Assembly: GCF_052857255.1 (NCBI RefSeq)
Contig: NC_135497.1
Location: forward strand, 115,908,294-115,972,293
Reading direction: 5' to 3'
DNA length: 64,000 bases
Source of the DNA: Amblyomma americanum
Taxonomy: Eukaryota > Arthropoda > Arachnida > Ixodida > Ixodidae
The notes under the pieces were generated by a model. It was given only the letters and a program-made list of their open reading frames with translations, did not search any database and was not told the DNA's origin. Position numbers and translations under genes: made by a program. This document shows, piece after piece, positions 1-10,812 of the stretch (position 1 is its first letter; each line of letters starts with the position of its first letter).

Positions 1-1744
1 GAAGAAATTCCGCAAAAGAAAAATTTGTAAAACGGACGCGCGATCGAGGCGCCTAGAAAAAAGAAGGATAAGGAAACGCGAATGAAAACTGGAAGATGAA
101 AAGAAAAAAGTGACAGGCTAACTAAGTTAGCAAGGCAGTCGACATTCCTATGGCTGCACGCCTAACAGAACAACCTCTAAACAAGCATAACTTCAACGTT
201 TACGCTAAGATTGAGCCAGCGATGCAGTTTCCAGAGCCAGTCTTAGCAATGAAGGAAAGCGCTGACTATAGGCTGTTCTGTATTTCACACGTCTTTTTCT
301 TATGCTTTTTTTTCGTGACGCTCACGGCACTCCCGCTGGTTTACATTGCCTTTTCTCTTTTCACAGCTACACCTTCGGGATACCGCTCTATCCAGTCATC
401 GCCTTCTTCTCCGGTTTGGACGCTTTTCCCTTTGACATACAAAAACACGAAAGCGTTCTTATGAGCGCTTATGTTTCTGGATAGGCCGTTTTCACCAAAA
501 CTTCGCCGCAAAATATTACAATGCCGTAGGCAGTATACGCCTATGAGGCAGTTTAATCTAGCTCCAAGGTTGGAAAAGTAAACGTGCGCGCTGCAAGTAC
601 GGCAGGTGTTTTGTCCCCTGTCGTGCTTCAGCTTCTGTAGCCAACATGGCGGTGCGCGCTATTGCGGGTATTACCGCCGCATAAATCCGCGGCAGCGACA
701 CAGCGGTCACCTTTAACCATCTCTTGATAAACTACCCTGGTTGAGGGCGGTTCAGTTGTGCAGAGGTATATTTCTTTCCAGCCAGTAAAATATTGACTGG
801 AAATGTCCAGGACTTGGAATATCTGGTTTTTTGTTTTTAATCTTTTTTTTAATATACACGACAGCAGTAAGGAAACCTCTATGCTGACGAATTACCTGTC
901 TGAAGCGTCAGACAACATGGGAAAGCGGTGAGCTGCTATCCTTGTTGTGCTTCTGTGATTGAATTCGAGAAGCGAGTAGTGTGATTTGTTGAAACTCGCT
1001 CTCAGGCCAATATAGTCTCCATTCTTTGCCCACAGCCGCACGGCTGCAATCTTTTCTAGCCCAGATGGAAAACCGAGAAAAAACACTTGAAGGAAACGTG
1101 CTCGCTATAGTTCTAGAAACTCCTCGCAATCAGTTGTGTCCATATTTGTGGGCAAGATTGCAAAGAGAAGCGGTCCGCTATTTTTGCTTCCTCTCTGCCA
1201 GCCGCAAGACTTGTAGACGAGACTGCCTTCCGGAAACCGCACCAGGTGAAAACTTTCTCAGCAAGACGCCTCCAGCGGAAAGAACAGATCCCAACTTGCC
1301 GTTTCCAGCAGATGTTCGAGTTTCCAAGCGCCTGCGAAAGGGGTGGCTCGTGTTTACCCGTGATATCTTGTGTGCTATATAAATGAGAACGTCGACATAC
1401 ACGCCAAGACGTTTGCGCAAACACGATGAAGATAAACATGCCCGCGTACTTTCTTCGGGAAGCACTTTTTATGCATCTTTCTGACTCGGAAGAGTTACGT
1501 CGCCGTGATCTCTATTGCGACCTGTCTATTCTAAGGACGACCTTTAACATTTGAGGCAGCTTTGTTCAGAAATGAAATATCAAAAGGACTGCAGATTTTT
1601 TTGCTGAAGGTACTGCTCGGCACGTTCTATCGCCTGACGCTAACACGTCGTCAACGCAGCGGCCATGCAGCTGAGACCCGGCTTCGTTGCATGAGCGGTA
1701 CTCACAGAGACAACAAAGGCAGAAGTGGGAGACAGCCGGCGGAC
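1..1744. other. Non-coding, no confident feature
   Basis: This is probably part of the upstream calbindin intron. A TATATAAA-like box near 1376 precedes a 42-codon ORF (1426-1554). No homology is recognisable and the ORF is too short to support. Confidence 0.3.
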
Positions 1745-1752
1745 ATGCGTGC

Positions 1753-1758
1753 TTTATT
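1753..1758 (-). terminator. Polyadenylation signal AATAAA of the penta-EF-hand gene
   Basis: The minus strand reads AATAAA about 80 nt after the stop codon of the penta-EF-hand ORF. This gives a short 3' UTR and supports a self-contained transcription unit. Confidence 0.6.
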
Positions 1759-1837
1759 GCGGAGGACGAATTTAGCGGCACCATCTCGAAGGAGTGCCCG
1801 AGTGTCCGAAGAAGCCTGGAGGGGACGGGGGGCGAGC

Positions 1838-2368
1838 TCAGGCAAGCACCACGATGAGCATGACGAGGTACTCCTCGAAGCGGACGTTCACCACGCCGGT
1901 CTTCTGGCGGTCGAAGCGGCGGAAGGCGTCCGTGGCACCCTTGATGAACATGCAGGCCTGGAAGAACTCGTCGAAGTAGACCCTTCCCGCGCGCTCGAAG
2001 CGGCGCTGCAGCATCGCGTTGAAGCGGTCGCTGAGCGTGTAGTTGCACTCCTTGAGCGCCGTCTTCATATTGTTTTGATCAATGTTGCCTATGTTGGTCG
2101 GGTCGTAGTGCCGGAATGCGTTAGACCATTCGGTCACGTAGCGGTACAGCTCACTGAACTCGTCGAAGTTGATGGTGCCGTCGTGGTTCCGGTCGAACAG
2201 GCTCACGAGCATTTTGGCTGTCTCCATGTTGAACGGCCGCCAGGTTCCGGCTGACAGGGCCATCTGCAGCTCGCGGTAGTCGATGGCGCCATTGTGGCCC
2301 TGGTCGGCGGCCAGGAAGGTGCTCCGCAGGGACTGCTGATTTAACGGCTGACCTCCGATGTGCGCCAT
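1838..2368 (-). CDS. Penta-EF-hand calcium-binding protein (PDCD6/ALG-2 or peflin-like), intronless
   Basis: The 176-aa ORF is complete and single-exon. It starts at an ATG in good initiation context (acaaccATGG) and ends in TGA. EF-hand loops are visible in order: residues 22-33 (DQGHNGAIDYRE, near-canonical), 59-70 (DRNHDGTINFDE, fully canonical with D/N/D/G/I/E), 89-100 (DPTNIGNIDQNN, position 12 is Asn so probably weak or dead), then two degenerate hands near 125 and 153-164. The ALSAGTWRPFN segment before the second loop matches the PDCD6/peflin pattern. Known family members are cytosolic calcium sensors that dimerise through the fifth EF-hand and bridge ESCRT and COPII-type partners; that role here is inferred. 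The length fits the family without the long Gly/Pro N-terminus of sorcin or peflin. The reading frame stays open upstream to about 2800, but I chose this ATG because homology begins there and the upstream part is GC-rich low complexity. Lack of introns suggests a retrogene or intron loss. Confidence 0.85.
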   Translation of the reverse strand: MAHIGGQPLNQQSLRSTFLAADQGHNGAIDYRELQMALSAGTWRPFNMETAKMLVSLFDRNHDGTINFDEFSELYRYVTEWSNAFRHYDPTNIGNIDQNNMKTALKECNYTLSDRFNAMLQRRFERAGRVYFDEFFQACMFIKGATDAFRRFDRQKTGVVNVRFEEYLVMLIVVLA

Positions 2369-3170
2369 GGTTGTCTCGGTCCAAGCGGCCTCCTGGTTCT
2401 TTTTTCCCCGTCCTCGCAGTGCGCCGGTCCCAGCGTGCGCGTGACAGCCTCGCGAGCATGCAGAGCGCGCACATGCAGAAAAAAAAAATGAATTCGCGCG
2501 ATCGGCGCGCCAACTTGGTGCTCTCTGAGCGCGGCGACGGCGTGAAGGGATTTCGCCACTTCGGCAATGTCGTCGGTCTGCAGTCGGGATCACTCGCGAG
2601 CCGAGCCGCAAAATCGCGTACTTCATCACAGCCCGCCGTATAGCGTTCGACAACACCCCGCGATCGCCTAGCGCACATTCCTTTCTTTTCTTGGCTGTTA
2701 CGCTCCAAATTTGCGTGTGGGGGTTGGCGCGAGGAAGAAGAGCACTAAACGGGGATGAACTGGCGCTGCCGGCGCGATCAGGTAGTAGAAAAACCGGCAC
2801 AAAGGGACACGAAAGGGGGTGGCTGCTGAAGCAGCCGCTGGTGCGAGCGAAGAAGCGGCTGTGCGTGCCTCTCTCTGCTCAGCGGAAATTTTCAGGCCGG
2901 CGGACCATACATCACGCCGTGGCAGAGAAGAGGCACCCCTCCTCCTACGCTGGCGAGATGTCCACCGAGGCCAAAGCCGAGCTGGGCGCCGCGTCAGAAC
3001 TTTCGGCCTGCGTAGCCTACTCGCTCGTCCTCTACCTTTCTCCCTGCGCCCTTTATTTCCATCTTTCTTCCCTGTCGACCCGCTTCTTTGCAGACGCGCT
3101 CTCAAGAACAGGCGCCTTGCGCAAGGCAGCGCGTAGTGCGCAAGAAATCTCGGTCCTTTAAAGCAATAGC
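2369..3170 (-). promoter_or_regulatory. CpG-rich 5' flank of the penta-EF-hand gene (5' UTR and probable promoter)
   Basis: This stretch upstream of the antisense ATG is clearly richer in CpG and GC than the surrounding intron. It lacks an obvious TATA box, as expected for a broad CpG-type promoter. Long open frames here on both strands (for example 2698-3105) are by-products of the GC bias and resemble no protein I know. No transcription start can be placed from sequence alone. Confidence 0.35.
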
Positions 3171-4230
3171 CGGCAACTTTTTATGAGCAGGAGAGCAAGG
3201 CTATTTTTTTTCTCTGTCCCGTGAGTAAGACATCCACTTGAAACGCTGCTGCTCTTTTTACGTTATTATTGATGAGTCGCGTAAGTAAAAGGTCTAAACG
3301 CTTGTTGATCTCTCATCGTACCTACTTGCCTACTGTTCTTCTCAGAAATAAACTGCCGCATGCGCATCTCGAATGCTATATTGCAAACATCGTTGGGTCT
3401 CTAGCAAGCGATACGCAACGAGCCTAATATAGCTGCCTCTGCTCTGATAGGTCAGCGAAGAACAAAAAATTGAGGTATTTTTCTGGGGGGAAAAAATCGA
3501 AAACCTTACACCGGCACTTTTTCCGCAGCAAAATGAGGTCAGCAAGAAACTCCTGTGATTTCTCAGGAATCAGGGTGTGCCTGTGCGGTATATCCAAGCA
3601 GCTGGTTTACATCTCAAAGAAAATGTGTCAGAAAGACCTTGCACTCAAAATATATGAGCGGCGAGGAAAAAAAGTAAAAAAGAAAGAAAACAAGCAGCCT
3701 GACTGAATAGTAAAGCTGTTGGGTTCACACGGGAACCATCTCCAGAGAGCGCAGATGTTAAATATATAAATATGTATATATGTATTTTTTTCTTTTCTCT
3801 TCGGCGTCAATATTGAAGCAGCTGCTACGACCACATACGAGGGAGGCGATTCTTGCGCGGCCAGATTAAAAATTGATTTTCCGCGCGGGAGGAGGCTCAT
3901 GGAAGTGTACGCGAGTGCAGCTAAATTCTAGCGTGTAAACACCGCCTTCGTCATGTGACTGGCAGGTACCCCCCCCCCCCCAGAAGAATGCACGGCGTCT
4001 TGCGAAATTGTGAGGTAGAGGGGTATTAAAAGGTTTGCAGCGCTCGTTTTTTTTTCTTTTTCCACTAACCTCAGCGCGTTTTGTCCCGGCCGCTGATCTA
4101 AGCGGAAGTAAAAAGAGTGTATTGACAACTCACGCAGCCTGTCGATAAATGCGGCTTCGCTTCTCCAACTCTCTCTCCCTGCGTCGTTGCCAATGCTAAA
4201 GGGCTCGTATTTTTGTTCTTCTCTTTTCAG

Positions 4231-4316
4231 GCAACGGCTTCATCGAAGGACGGGAGCTGGACAACTTCCTCCGCGAATTTGTCTCCAGCGTGAGCCTGTC
4301 AGATGTAGGACCGGAG
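4231..4316 (+). CDS. Cbp53E: Calbindin-32-like protein, internal exon (second half of EF-hand 1)
   Basis: An 86-nt exon lies between a pyrimidine-rich acceptor (ctcttttcag) and a gtaaac donor. The first two bases complete a Gly codon split by the intron. It then encodes GNGFIEGRELDNFLREF and a short Ser/Val/Asp linker ending in GPE. This is the C-terminal half of the first EF-hand loop (NG-F-I-E-x-x-E) plus its exit helix, in the wording typical of the calbindin-32/calretinin/secretagogin family, closest to arthropod Cbp53E. The loop's first acidic residues must come from an exon upstream of the window; none was found in 1-4230. Six-EF-hand calbindins are cytosolic calcium buffers, mostly neuronal and muscular in insects. 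The next exon is 18.4 kb downstream. Confidence 0.85.
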
Positions 4317-7300
4317 GTAAACGCCAAATCTTGCTCTCCTTTGTTGTCTTTGTTGTTGCTGACGTTTCTTGTTTTTATTGACCTGTGGCGCCCGTCAAAC
4401 TGTGCTTGCTAAGCCGCCGCACTCAGTGACGCATCGAGGGTAGGGAGGAGGACGACAACGTGAAGGAAGGTGAAAATAAAATAACTGAACGTACGTGTTT
4501 CCGTTCCCGCCGAAGACCACGTTGTGCTGCAGACGGAGCGAGGATTTGAGTGGCTTTCGCCTCGTACTGACAACGGCCGACATAGGATTCAGTTGCAACA
4601 AAACAGTGTTGCACTCAGCTACACTGACAATAGTGAAATTTGGTGCACATAGTCGGAAAGCAGATAACGCCGCCATGTCGGCTTCGTCCCATATCTGCTC
4701 AAGGCCGTGTCGCAGCGGACATAGACTGCCGCTCCCCGCCTTTCCGTTGAGTGCATATTGCAGGGGTATCTCCATAACGCCTGGTTTGCATACTTGGTCG
4801 TTTTAAAGAAAAGCAAACTTACTGGCAGCCGCAAAGGACGAAGACGAACGAAGTAGAACGAAAAAAGGGGGCAAACATGATCGAAACCTTCGACTCCATC
4901 AAGGCCATTTGTTAGTTTAGTTCGAACTCCTTTCACAAACATGATATGCGCAGCTAGTTTGTTTGTTTGTTTTTGTACTTCGATAACTTTGCGTCGTCTA
5001 GTTTGTGAAAATAAGAAGTGCCATCTCTCCCCTGTCAAAGGTCAGGCATGTTTTATACCTCAGTGCGTCATCACGATCTAAATTCACGGACAAAGAGAGG
5101 AGAAAAATTTTCCTCTTGACCTCATTCAATGTTAAAACAATGCGTTTCTTGCATCCAGAGAAGGCGTATGGAAGAATAAATCTGCGGTGGTCGCAGTTTC
5201 AAGGTCAAAGCCTTAATACTGATCTGAGTACGTCTGTGTGATGGTTTTCATATCCTCTTGGTTTCGTATATGTGCATATCGGCCCACTGAGGTGCTTCAT
5301 AAATCATGGCATCGAAAACCGATCTCTTTGTGGAACCGAAACTCGGTCTTCCTTTTTCCTTTTTTTCTCACCACGGACGTCCATTAGTCCTGGAAGCGTT
5401 TTCCTTTGTGCTCAGTCTGCGTCAGCGCAAAATAGAGCCGCGGCAGCGGCAATGCAAGCCGAGAAAGGAGCTGCCGTTTCTTTCCGGCGCTCCATTGGAA
5501 CGCGCTGAATGGTTCTCCCTTTAACGGACGCCTTCGAGCAGAACTCCAACCGCCTACGCGGCTGGCGCTCATGACTCATTTCTGCCGTCGCCAGCACCGA
5601 ATGAGGTCGACAGAAAACAGCGGCGACACCACACATCCCGCGAGACGGCTCATTTATTTGCAATTAAACCAGAGCACGTTCCTTCAGTCAAGCCGCCGCC
5701 GCGAGTAGCGACCCGGGGCCCGCCTGTGATTCAAGGGCCGGGCCAATGACAAAAGACATCACATATATCCATTCTTTCTTTTCTTTTTCCTCCACTTGCT
5801 TTTTTCTTTCTTCAGAAAACGTCCTTGAAGCAAACATGCGGCTATTTTATCCCACTGCAAATGCATCCCTAGATTTGTCACAAAATCCGTACTATATTTT
5901 AGTTGATGTTGTTGTTCTCTTCGGTGTGTAACAGAAGGCGAGAACGACCACGTCGCCTCCTGTGGATCCTCGTAGGCAGAAATTGCTGGGTTAAAGGAAT
6001 GCGGCATTGCTTTTCAGGATCAACTTCCGATCCCAGCGGGGCCCATGCAGAGAGCTCGCAACGCCAACGAGAGGCGCATATACTCGTGGACTGCGTTTCT
6101 TAGCGTTCCTATCAAAGATCGGGCTGCCTCGCTAAGTCACTTCAACCAATAAGAAAGCACGCACTCAAGCGGGCGCAACGCTGCAAAGACCACCAACTGT
6201 ACGCACTGCGACCAGCAGAGTGCCTGTTCTAATAATGCATCCAGGTTTCCAAGAAAATCCCAAGAATAATCTATCCTTGCTTACCTCCGGCGCCAGCACC
6301 TTATAAAAAACCACGGCGCAGTCCAAGTCGCATCAATATAGGCACGTGTTCTGTGGACTCCTGGGCGGGCGCCTTCATTTCTTCCAAAGCATGGCAGCGT
6401 GGCATTGTATAGCCTTGCATAACACGCAGTCACAGACTATAGAGTCTCTATAGAGACTATTGAGACGAGTCTTGCTGCAGGTAGGCTGAGTGGATGCTGA
6501 CAGTAACTTAGCTTACTGGCCGGTTCAAGGCGCGTCTTTGCTTGCGGAAAAGTGAGGCATGTTTGATGAAGGTGCATGCACGCATTTATTGCGAATGTTC
6601 TCATTCATTACAGACTGACGTCCAAGGGGTGTTCTTCCTTTATATAGCAAAAACCTTGACCGCACGTTAGTCGCTACCGAGGCAACTGTTCTCTAATAAG
6701 CTTTCTTTTCGCAATAAAAGATATAAAAGACAACTTGACGCATCCACAAAATACCCGACTCACGTTAAAAGGCCAATAACAAAACACGCTACGTAGGACA
6801 AAAAATATGGAATATTCTTTTATATGAGATTCTGCAGCTCAATAAATTCCTGTGTTGGCAAATAATGCTGTTGTAAAAGCAGTGTGAAGGCGTTATTAGT
6901 GCTGGACAAAAATGCTCGCTGCTCGGAAAATTGGTGCCTTATTTGACCTCCTCATCTCTGTTTTTTTTTTCTCAATTTCATTTGGCGTTTCCTTTCTTTG
7001 CACACAAAGGACCGTCAAAAAACGCATAGTGCCTGTTTCTCCCCGGGACAAAATTGTAGCCAGCCATCTTTTAATCCTATAAGCCATCGGAAAACAAGAA
7101 AAGAAGCTGGCTTTCCAATTTTAAACCAATCACTCGATGAAAAAAGTTACTATGAGATCTCCGCGCAAGGAAGAGGGTCCAGGTGCACTCGTTAATGCGC
7201 TTTTGATAAAGAGCAGCGATGAAAGATTTCATAGCGCGATGCTTCTTAGGTGCGCGGAGCTCTGTAGCGGGCGCATTATACGTATCCGTCGCCCTGTCTT

Positions 7301-7837
7301 GCTTCCTTTTTTAGTTGTTTTCTTCTCCTCTTGTTCGGTTGTTCACAATAGCAGAAGTTCCGACCGGCGAGGGGGACGTTCGGCCTCACATGAGCGCCAT
7401 CCCGCTCGCTGAGGAAAATTGGCTTTTTTGTTATTGTTGTTGTTGAACAGCATATACGCCTGTTGAGAAAAAGGTAGAGCGTCGTGCCGCTTCCTATCGA
7501 TAAATACCTCATTTAGAAGCAGCCCACACGATACCGAGAGAGAGAGAGAGGAAAAAAAAGGGGCGAAATGCTTCGCTGTCATTTTACGTTATTTCTTCTT
7601 TTTTTTTGCTTGTACCGTTCCAGCTACAGCCACAGTACTATAACTGCGCGGCTCATAAAGTTCACTATACTACACCAGCTTTGCTAAAACCACTTTATGG
7701 GCGTGCTCAAAAGCCGCCGTTCATTGTCTACCCTGAGGATGCGTGCGTTCTGTAAGTCAGTGTTCTGAGCAAAGGAATGGTAGAAAAACTCTTAGGCCAT
7801 CCTCGGTGAATTGTTTGAAGGCGTTAGAATTTTTTCG
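4317..7837. other. Calbindin intron, no gene recognised
   Basis: Mixed AT-rich sequence with short microsatellites. The only local structure noted is a perfect 16-bp palindrome (agtctctatagagact) near 6450. No coding similarity was seen. Confidence 0.5.
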
Positions 7838-8160
7838 TTGCTGCTGATTCTGTTGTAGCTAATGCCCACATATGCAAAATGGTCATTCTATCCTTTACAT
7901 TCATAGAACTCGGGGAGTTCTCATACCACTCCTGGCGCAGTGGTGCAGCGGTTAAGCAATGCGTAACTTCCCCGACAGGTGGTTGCTGCAAACACAGCCA
8001 CCGGTGGGGCTTGTGAGACTCAGGTCGCTCTTCCCGATCTACCTCTCACGACCAATCATTAATTTAACTGTCACCTGCCACAGTGGGCAGTTTGTTCACA
8101 ATCCGGTGAGTCTGCTCAATGACTGGCCCCGAGAGGTCGCTCGGGAAAAGTAACCCGGTT
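7838..8160 (+). repeat. SINE-like repeat family 2, copy 1
   Basis: This copy contains the segment tggcgcagtggtgcagcgg followed by ttaagc, which looks like a tRNA A-box region, then a conserved body. The body matches the opposite-strand copies at 8448-8744 and 30110-30480 over most of its length, including 'ggtggggcttgtga' and 'cattaatttaactg'. I could not find a clear B-box, so the tRNA origin is unproven. Confidence 0.6.
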
Positions 8161-8447
8161 CTAATGATTTTTTTTTATATCTGAGGTGGCCACGTGGGAC
8201 GGCTGTCACCATTTTCACTTGCGCAGACCCTTTTAATGCTAGTATTAAAAGCGATAACTTGCATCATGTCCATAGAGCTGCTCCTAGCAAAAATTGCGTA
8301 ATATTCCCGACGCTGCTTGAGCAGCATCTATTGCTTAATAACTACCCAAAGTTAGCCTGCGAGTTCCTCAAATAAATGCGCCCGGCGCGTACCGTAATCA
8401 GTGAAGGTTCACAGTGTGGAGCAACCCTAGACTAAGGGCCCCTCCCG

Positions 8448-8744
8448 TGGCAGGTGGCAGTTAAATTAATGACTGGTAGCGAGAAGTTGCTTGAGAAGAG
8501 CAACCTGAGTTTCACAAGCCCCACCGGTTGCTGTGTTTGAAACAGCCACCTGCAGGTGCTAAGGCGCATCGCTTAACAGCTGCACCACTGCGCCAAGGAT
8601 GGCGTGATGGCTCCCAGCGATCTATGAATGTAAAGAAGAAAATGACTGATTTCGCATATATGGGCATTAATTCATTAAAGCTATCGCGTCATAGCCTTGT
8701 GGCGGAGCTCAACAGAAGCAGCAGCAACAGAAATTGCTGACGCA
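8448..8744 (-). repeat. SINE-like repeat family 2, copy 2 (inverted relative to copy 1)
   Basis: The reverse complement aligns with copy 1 from its 5' part (poly-TTGCTG region) through the 'ggcgcagtggtgcagc' head and the body ending in 'cacctgcc'. With copy 1 it forms a large inverted repeat around a spacer of about 290 bp. Confidence 0.6.
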
Positions 8745-10319
8745 TTCAAACGATTCATCGAAGATACCAGGCTTAAGTTTTTTTAATGAAAAGTTTATCG
8801 TCAGTGCCGTTATCATCACTACACTCTGGAGATCCTTATGGCGTCAGAAGATCCACACTTGCGGTTGGATGATCACTGTCCTGTTGCCAGCGAACAATCT
8901 GGGTGGACAAGGGCGAAAACCATCGCGTGAAGCAGGAGAACGGTACAGGGAAGAAGCTGTCATGCGAAAAAGACTTGCATGCATTGGAATAAATGTATTT
9001 CAGGGCCCAATAAGAAACGTTGCGGGCAACTCACTGAGCAAACGATACGCATTGGGGGCAGGATATGCGGTCTGGTACCACTTAGCAAATCTTTAGTATC
9101 CTACGCAGTGCGTGAAACTCACAAGTGAAGCGCTCAAGTAAAGTACTGAGTTCACTCCTTTGGTGCTTAATCGTCTAAGCATATCCTCGCCCCATTTTCA
9201 ATCATCATATGACGTCGCGCAGCAGCACGGTGCAGTTGCTGGTGACATTACAAGCGAGCAGGCTGGACAGGGCGGGTCGAAGCAAGGGTGCGGGAAAACG
9301 GAAGCCGGGCAAAGAGAGTCGTGCATCTAATCATGCAGTGCGGTTGGGCCGTGCAAAATGTGTGCACTGCACTGCTAATAGATTCGCTGGACACTGTAAT
9401 AAAGGCTCCCGCTACGAAGCCATGCACGTGACTAATGAATTGCAGCGGTAATGCGATTACGTGCTTGTCTTCTTCATCGAGTGCTGCTGACACCAGTTTT
9501 ACACAGAAAGCGCGACAAGTGCTAACAGGGTGATGCGTACACCGCTTCCGATGGTTCTGCCCACTTTCAAGGAGCGCCATTGCCGGCATTGCATTATGCG
9601 CGCTGCTTACGATTTATGGTAGCAATTACTCAGGCAACAACAGGTCGTTCCTTCAAGTAAACTCAACGCCCAATGCATAATCACAGATTCACAGCTCGGT
9701 AGGATTTAGACGCAATGAAATTATAAAAATGTAACGCAATGCGTATCAGTGCGGGACCATGCTTCTGCCGCAGTAAAGTGTCCTTATGAACCAGTTCTAA
9801 ACCCTTGTGAGCATGCGCCCTCTCGTAACGGTGCTGAAAAGATATTGTTTAATACCATGTACATTAATCAAAAATTCCGTACACGCACGGCCATATATTT
9901 TTTGGGGGGGTTTACGGGCTCCCGTAGGATGCATAATACATTAATATGCATCGAAACGGCGTGACCACGATGAATGTAGCATCGCTTAAGACTTCGCCAA
10001 AAGTGCGAGCTAAGGAGAAAAGCAGCTGAGAAATGTTCCACCTCTGATACCTCTCTTCAATACTGATATTTAGAAAAAGGGTTTGGTGGTGCACCCAAAT
10101 ACTTTCATATCGTTTGTTCTCATACATTTGGCAAAAACGTGTTCCAGGACGGCAGTGAAATATATTGCAAATACGATAGTCCTCCTCTCCTCTACAACAC
10201 TCTGCCACATGATTAACGCCCATACTTTGCATGCGACATCCCACCGCTAGAGATACCAGTTTTCTCAGTAAGGTTCCACACAACTGTCCTACCAACTGAC
10301 CCTCCAGAGGTTTACAGAG
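8745..10319. other. Calbindin intron, no gene recognised
   Basis: Nothing beyond unremarkable intronic sequence was seen. ORFs of 70-120 codons here have no recognisable motifs. Confidence 0.5.
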
Positions 10320-10812
10320 GACAGAGAGGACTTGGAAGAACCGCACAGAAGCAAGATCGAGGTGCGGCCTATTCCTAGAAACATGCAACCTGAATTTCAT
10401 AAGGAAACAAGAAAGGGCGAAGGCCATCAGGAGAACATTGGGGGGATGGATGAGGCAATTTTCGAAGACCCGGCGGTACCGGTCAACGGGATATCAACCA
10501 TAACATGCACGGATGTGAAAGGGAAATTAGTTGATGGAGCATCAATTCGATACCAGGGAATCGCCCGAGCGGAGGAGTCGGCGGTTGCTTTGGCGATGGT
10601 TTGCCGGAAGCTTTCTTGTGCAATTACAGGCTCCCAGAATACATTGCGGAACTATACCAGAGGAAGAACTGGTAAACATGCAAGAAGAATACTCCAAATT
10701 AGAGAAGACAGAGACTAAGTTCACTGTGAAATGGACCCCAGGACGCTCTGCGGATGTTGTAAACGAAGGCGCTCACGCCACTGCCCGCGCGCTATTACCC
10801 CGGGCCCCCTAA
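10320..10812 (+). pseudogene. LINE remnant, C-terminal RNase H-like domain
   Basis: Two overlapping plus frames (10332-10718 and 10531-10812) together read as a degraded retrotransposon C-terminus. The first has a KIEVRPIPRNMQPEFHKE linker, a decayed RNase H core, and CAITGSQNTLRNYTRGR. The second continues as FTVKWTPGRSADVVNEGAHA and ends in ARALLPRAP. This wording resembles the RNase H-like domain of abundant tick LINEs, where an IEVRPIPRNM segment precedes the domain. A frameshift near 10670-10720 separates the frames, so it is dead. No reverse transcriptase was seen immediately upstream, meaning it is 5' truncated. Clade not assigned. Confidence 0.65.

Noticed and set aside
1426..1554. 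42-codon ORF behind a TATATAAA-like box
   Set aside because: Too short, no homology, and TATA-like strings are common by chance in this AT-rich flank.
2369..2800. N-terminal extension of the penta-EF-hand ORF to 320 aa
   Set aside because: The extra residues are Arg/Ser-rich with no family similarity, while the ATG at 2368 has good context and begins the homologous part.
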